Origin: Bacteroidaceae bacterium
GTDB lineage: Bacteria; Bacteroidota; Bacteroidia; Bacteroidales; Muribaculaceae
Reading direction: 5' to 3'
Assembly: GCA_021768245.1 (NCBI GenBank)
Contig: JAETNO010000051.1
Location: 1-6,119, forward strand
Length of the DNA: 6,119 bases
Part shown: in pieces, positions 4,968-6,119 of the stretch
Layout: the number at the start of each line of letters is the position of its first letter
Numbering within the stretch: position 1 is the first letter of the stretch
The notes under the pieces: model-generated
The model's database searches: none
What the model was told of the DNA's origin: nothing
What the model saw: the letters and a program-made list of their open reading frames with translations, nothing else
Translations under genes and position numbers: made by a program

Positions 4968-6086
4968 TTATTGCTGTTTGAGTGTAATCTGTTCGGATGC
5001 CTTGCGCTTCAGGTCGCTCACGACATCGACATAAATCTGTGTCGTTCCCACGTTGCTGTGCGTAAGCATCTTTGAAATGGTGTAGAGGTCTGTCCCGGCG
5101 GCGAGTTGCAGGGTCGCGTAGGTATGCCTGAACCCGTGGAACGTGATGTGCTTCGTAATCCCGGCAGACTTAATCCAGTCTTTGAGATAGAGGGGAAGGA
5201 TGGTCTGCGTCAGCCCCTTGAACACCTGCCCCTCGCCACGCTCGCCGCACAGTGCGAGGGCTTCATCCGACAGCGGCAGTACGGCTTCCGTCCGTGTCTT
5301 CTTGGTGACGATGTGCATACACCAGCCGCCGTCCGCTCCCTTGACGATGTTCTCCCATTGCAGACGGATGATGTCGCTGATGCGCAGCCCCGTAAGGCAG
5401 GAGAACAGCGCGGCACTCCTTATGACAGGTTTCTCGCAGGGGGTCTCGGCAAGCATCCTCACCTCTTCAAGCGTCAGGAACTCGCGCCTTGTGCTGTCTT
5501 CCTTCGCGTGTTTCAGCCGTGGGGCGATGTTCTCCTTGATGCGTCTTTCCTCGTAGGCGATGCGGAGAACGCATTTCAGCTTGTTGAGGTTGTTGTTGGC
5601 GGTCGAAGCCATCATCTTGCCCTTTGTCTGAGTGGTGAGCGACAGCAGGTAGGTAAGGAATCCCTGGCAGTATTCCAGTGTCAAATCATCGAAGGTGCAG
5701 CTTCCGCAGCAATACTTTTCAAAATGCTTGTAGGCGGTGTTCCAGTTCCTGAAATTGTCGTCGTCCGCCATCTTTGAACGGAAGTATTCAAGGAAGCTCT
5801 CCTTGCCACGGTTGCGGTCGAGAAAGCCGTATTCCTCGTTGATGATGGCTTCGGTTCTGCGGCACTTGATAAGCTCGGCATTGCGGAGCATGGTCTTGTT
5901 AAACTCTGTCTCGAATTTGTCTTTCGGGTCGGCATAGATGTATATGCCGAGATATTCCCGTCTTGTCGGCTTGCCAGTCTTGGGATGCCGCACTGCCGGG
6001 TAATTGGAAAAGGCGCGTGAGATTGACCCCTTCGGGCACGCGAGACTGACCCCTTTGGGCGAAATAAGATTGACCCTTTGGGGCAA
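4968..6086 (-). CDS. int: Tyrosine recombinase (integrase), N-terminus replaced by IS sequence
   Basis: A Bacteroides-type tyrosine recombinase that would integrate and excise the element. The usual parts are recognisable: end of the arm-binding domain (from YPAVRHPKTG, about 29-60), SAM-like core-binding domain (about 95-190) and catalytic domain (about 200-365). All catalytic residues are present: Arg235 in LTGLR, Lys263 in TKKTR, His317 and Arg320 in HGFRH, His343 in LTHSN and nucleophile Tyr352 in QIYVDV. Relatives usually begin with about 25-30 residues ending in a motif like SLYLDYYPAV; here the residues before YPAV have no resemblance to that and are read from a tandem repeat (PKGVSLAC, PKGSISRA). 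The annotated start is a TTG inside the repeat. I infer that an insertion destroyed the native start and first beta-strand, with the junction at about 6004-6018. The remainder is intact, so a partly active fusion is possible but reduced DNA-arm binding is likely. Confidence 0.85.
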   Translation of the reverse strand: MPQRVNLISPKGVSLACPKGSISRAFSNYPAVRHPKTGKPTRREYLGIYIYADPKDKFETEFNKTMLRNAELIKCRRTEAIINEEYGFLDRNRGKESFLEYFRSKMADDDNFRNWNTAYKHFEKYCCGSCTFDDLTLEYCQGFLTYLLSLTTQTKGKMMASTANNNLNKLKCVLRIAYEERRIKENIAPRLKHAKEDSTRREFLTLEEVRMLAETPCEKPVIRSAALFSCLTGLRISDIIRLQWENIVKGADGGWCMHIVTKKTRTEAVLPLSDEALALCGERGEGQVFKGLTQTILPLYLKDWIKSAGITKHITFHGFRHTYATLQLAAGTDLYTISKMLTHSNVGTTQIYVDVVSDLKRKASEQITLKQQ

Positions 6087-6119
6087 AATAAAAATGACCC
6101 CTGTCGAGACATCGGCAGG
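6018..6119. mobile_element. Probable IS end (IS21-like) inserted into the integrase gene
   Basis: The bases right of about 6018 do not belong to the integrase and start TGAGATTGACCCC, compatible with the TG terminus of an IS21-family element. Multiple subterminal repeats, more numerous than in the left-edge example, follow at once. The exact edge is uncertain within about 6004-6018 because the target duplication cannot be identified from one side. No transposase codons can be recognised in the roughly 100 bases visible. Confidence 0.5.
6019..6108. repeat. Four tandem copies of a 24-bp repeat
   Basis: The core TTGACCCCTTTGGGC and its variants start at 6024, 6047, 6071 and 6095, spaced 23, 24 and 24 bp. 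Copies 1-3 each contain a small inverted repeat (CCC-CTTC/CTTT-GGG type); copy 4 diverges after TGACCCC into TGTCGAG. Between copies are A-rich spacers such as GAAATAAGA. IS21-family ends hold transposase-binding repeats of this general kind, which is the best explanation; iterons of another element are an alternative. Confidence 0.75.

Larger units (their letters stand above)
1881..6017 (-). mobile_element. Mobilizable element module: integrase, excisionase-type HTH, winged-helix protein, oriT region, MobV relaxase
   Basis: Four leftward genes with uniform, higher GC content than the lipoprotein genes form the classic set of a small mobilizable element: tyrosine recombinase, small HTH protein, a further DNA-binding protein, a transfer origin and a relaxase. 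No conjugative coupling protein or mating-pair genes are present, so transfer would depend on a helper element, as known for NBU elements, Tn4555 and similar Bacteroides units. The left limit is placed at the composition change after the relaxase stop, the right limit at the inferred IS edge. No attachment-site direct repeats were found, so the true element may extend past both limits and the lipoprotein genes may be cargo. Confidence 0.7.

Noticed and set aside
5106..5777. Plus-strand open frame of 223 codons opposite the integrase
   Set aside because: It overlaps a gene with a full set of catalytic residues; high GC content keeps antisense frames open by chance.
1879..6018. Attachment-site direct repeats bounding the element
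   Set aside because: I compared the junctions near 1880 and 6000 by eye and saw no convincing shared core; the true ends may lie outside the window or be destroyed by the IS.
6019..6108. CRISPR array
   Set aside because: Units of 24 bp follow each other with only short A-rich gaps and no unique spacers of 25-40 bp.
5681..6112. Minus-strand ATG-started frame overlapping the integrase start
   Set aside because: It is the neighbouring frame of the integrase after the repeats, with a low-complexity, Arg/Ser/Thr-rich product. The in-frame integrase carries the family motifs. A frameshift joining its ATG to the integrase is possible but has no support.

Overview
This window looks like a Bacteroidales genome (Bacteroides, Parabacteroides, Prevotella or a relative). 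The reasons are three lipoproteins with short signal peptides, two of them with an acidic stretch after the lipobox cysteine; A-rich start-codon contexts without Shine-Dalgarno sequences; and an integrase / HTH / MobV relaxase module of the kind found on Bacteroides mobilizable elements. No gene in the window pins down the species.

Layout. Positions 1-111 look like the tail of an insertion sequence: a few codons of an ORF end, then two nearly identical 20-bp direct repeats 41 bp apart, an arrangement typical of IS21-family ends. Positions 124-1879 carry three rightward lipoprotein genes in a likely operon; none has a function I can assign. At 1880 the sequence becomes clearly more GC-rich, and all remaining genes point left. 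Read in their own direction these are a tyrosine recombinase (6086-4968), a small MerR/excisionase-type HTH protein (4953-4549), a winged-helix protein with a long disordered tail (4537-3794), a 362-base structured intergenic region, and a MobV-type relaxase (3431-1881). From about 6018 to the right edge there is a second IS-like end, with four tandem copies of a 24-bp repeat. It appears to have replaced the first codons of the integrase.

How it works together. Integrase plus excisionase-type protein would handle excision and integration, the relaxase would nick the origin of transfer, and a helper conjugative element would supply the transfer machinery, as no such genes are visible here. The stretch 3432-3793 is the most interesting part. 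It is packed with short hairpins. All four wobble pairs in them are G-T/U on the plus strand (they would be A-C on the other). Two hairpins share the same 7-nt loop on different stems. A site close in sequence and symmetry to the pMV158-type (MobV) nick region, TATAG-TGGG-CTATA, lies at 3703-3716. I read this as the oriT of the element, possibly also a structured RNA or a regulatory hairpin cluster. The element may be crippled because its integrase has lost its native N-terminus.
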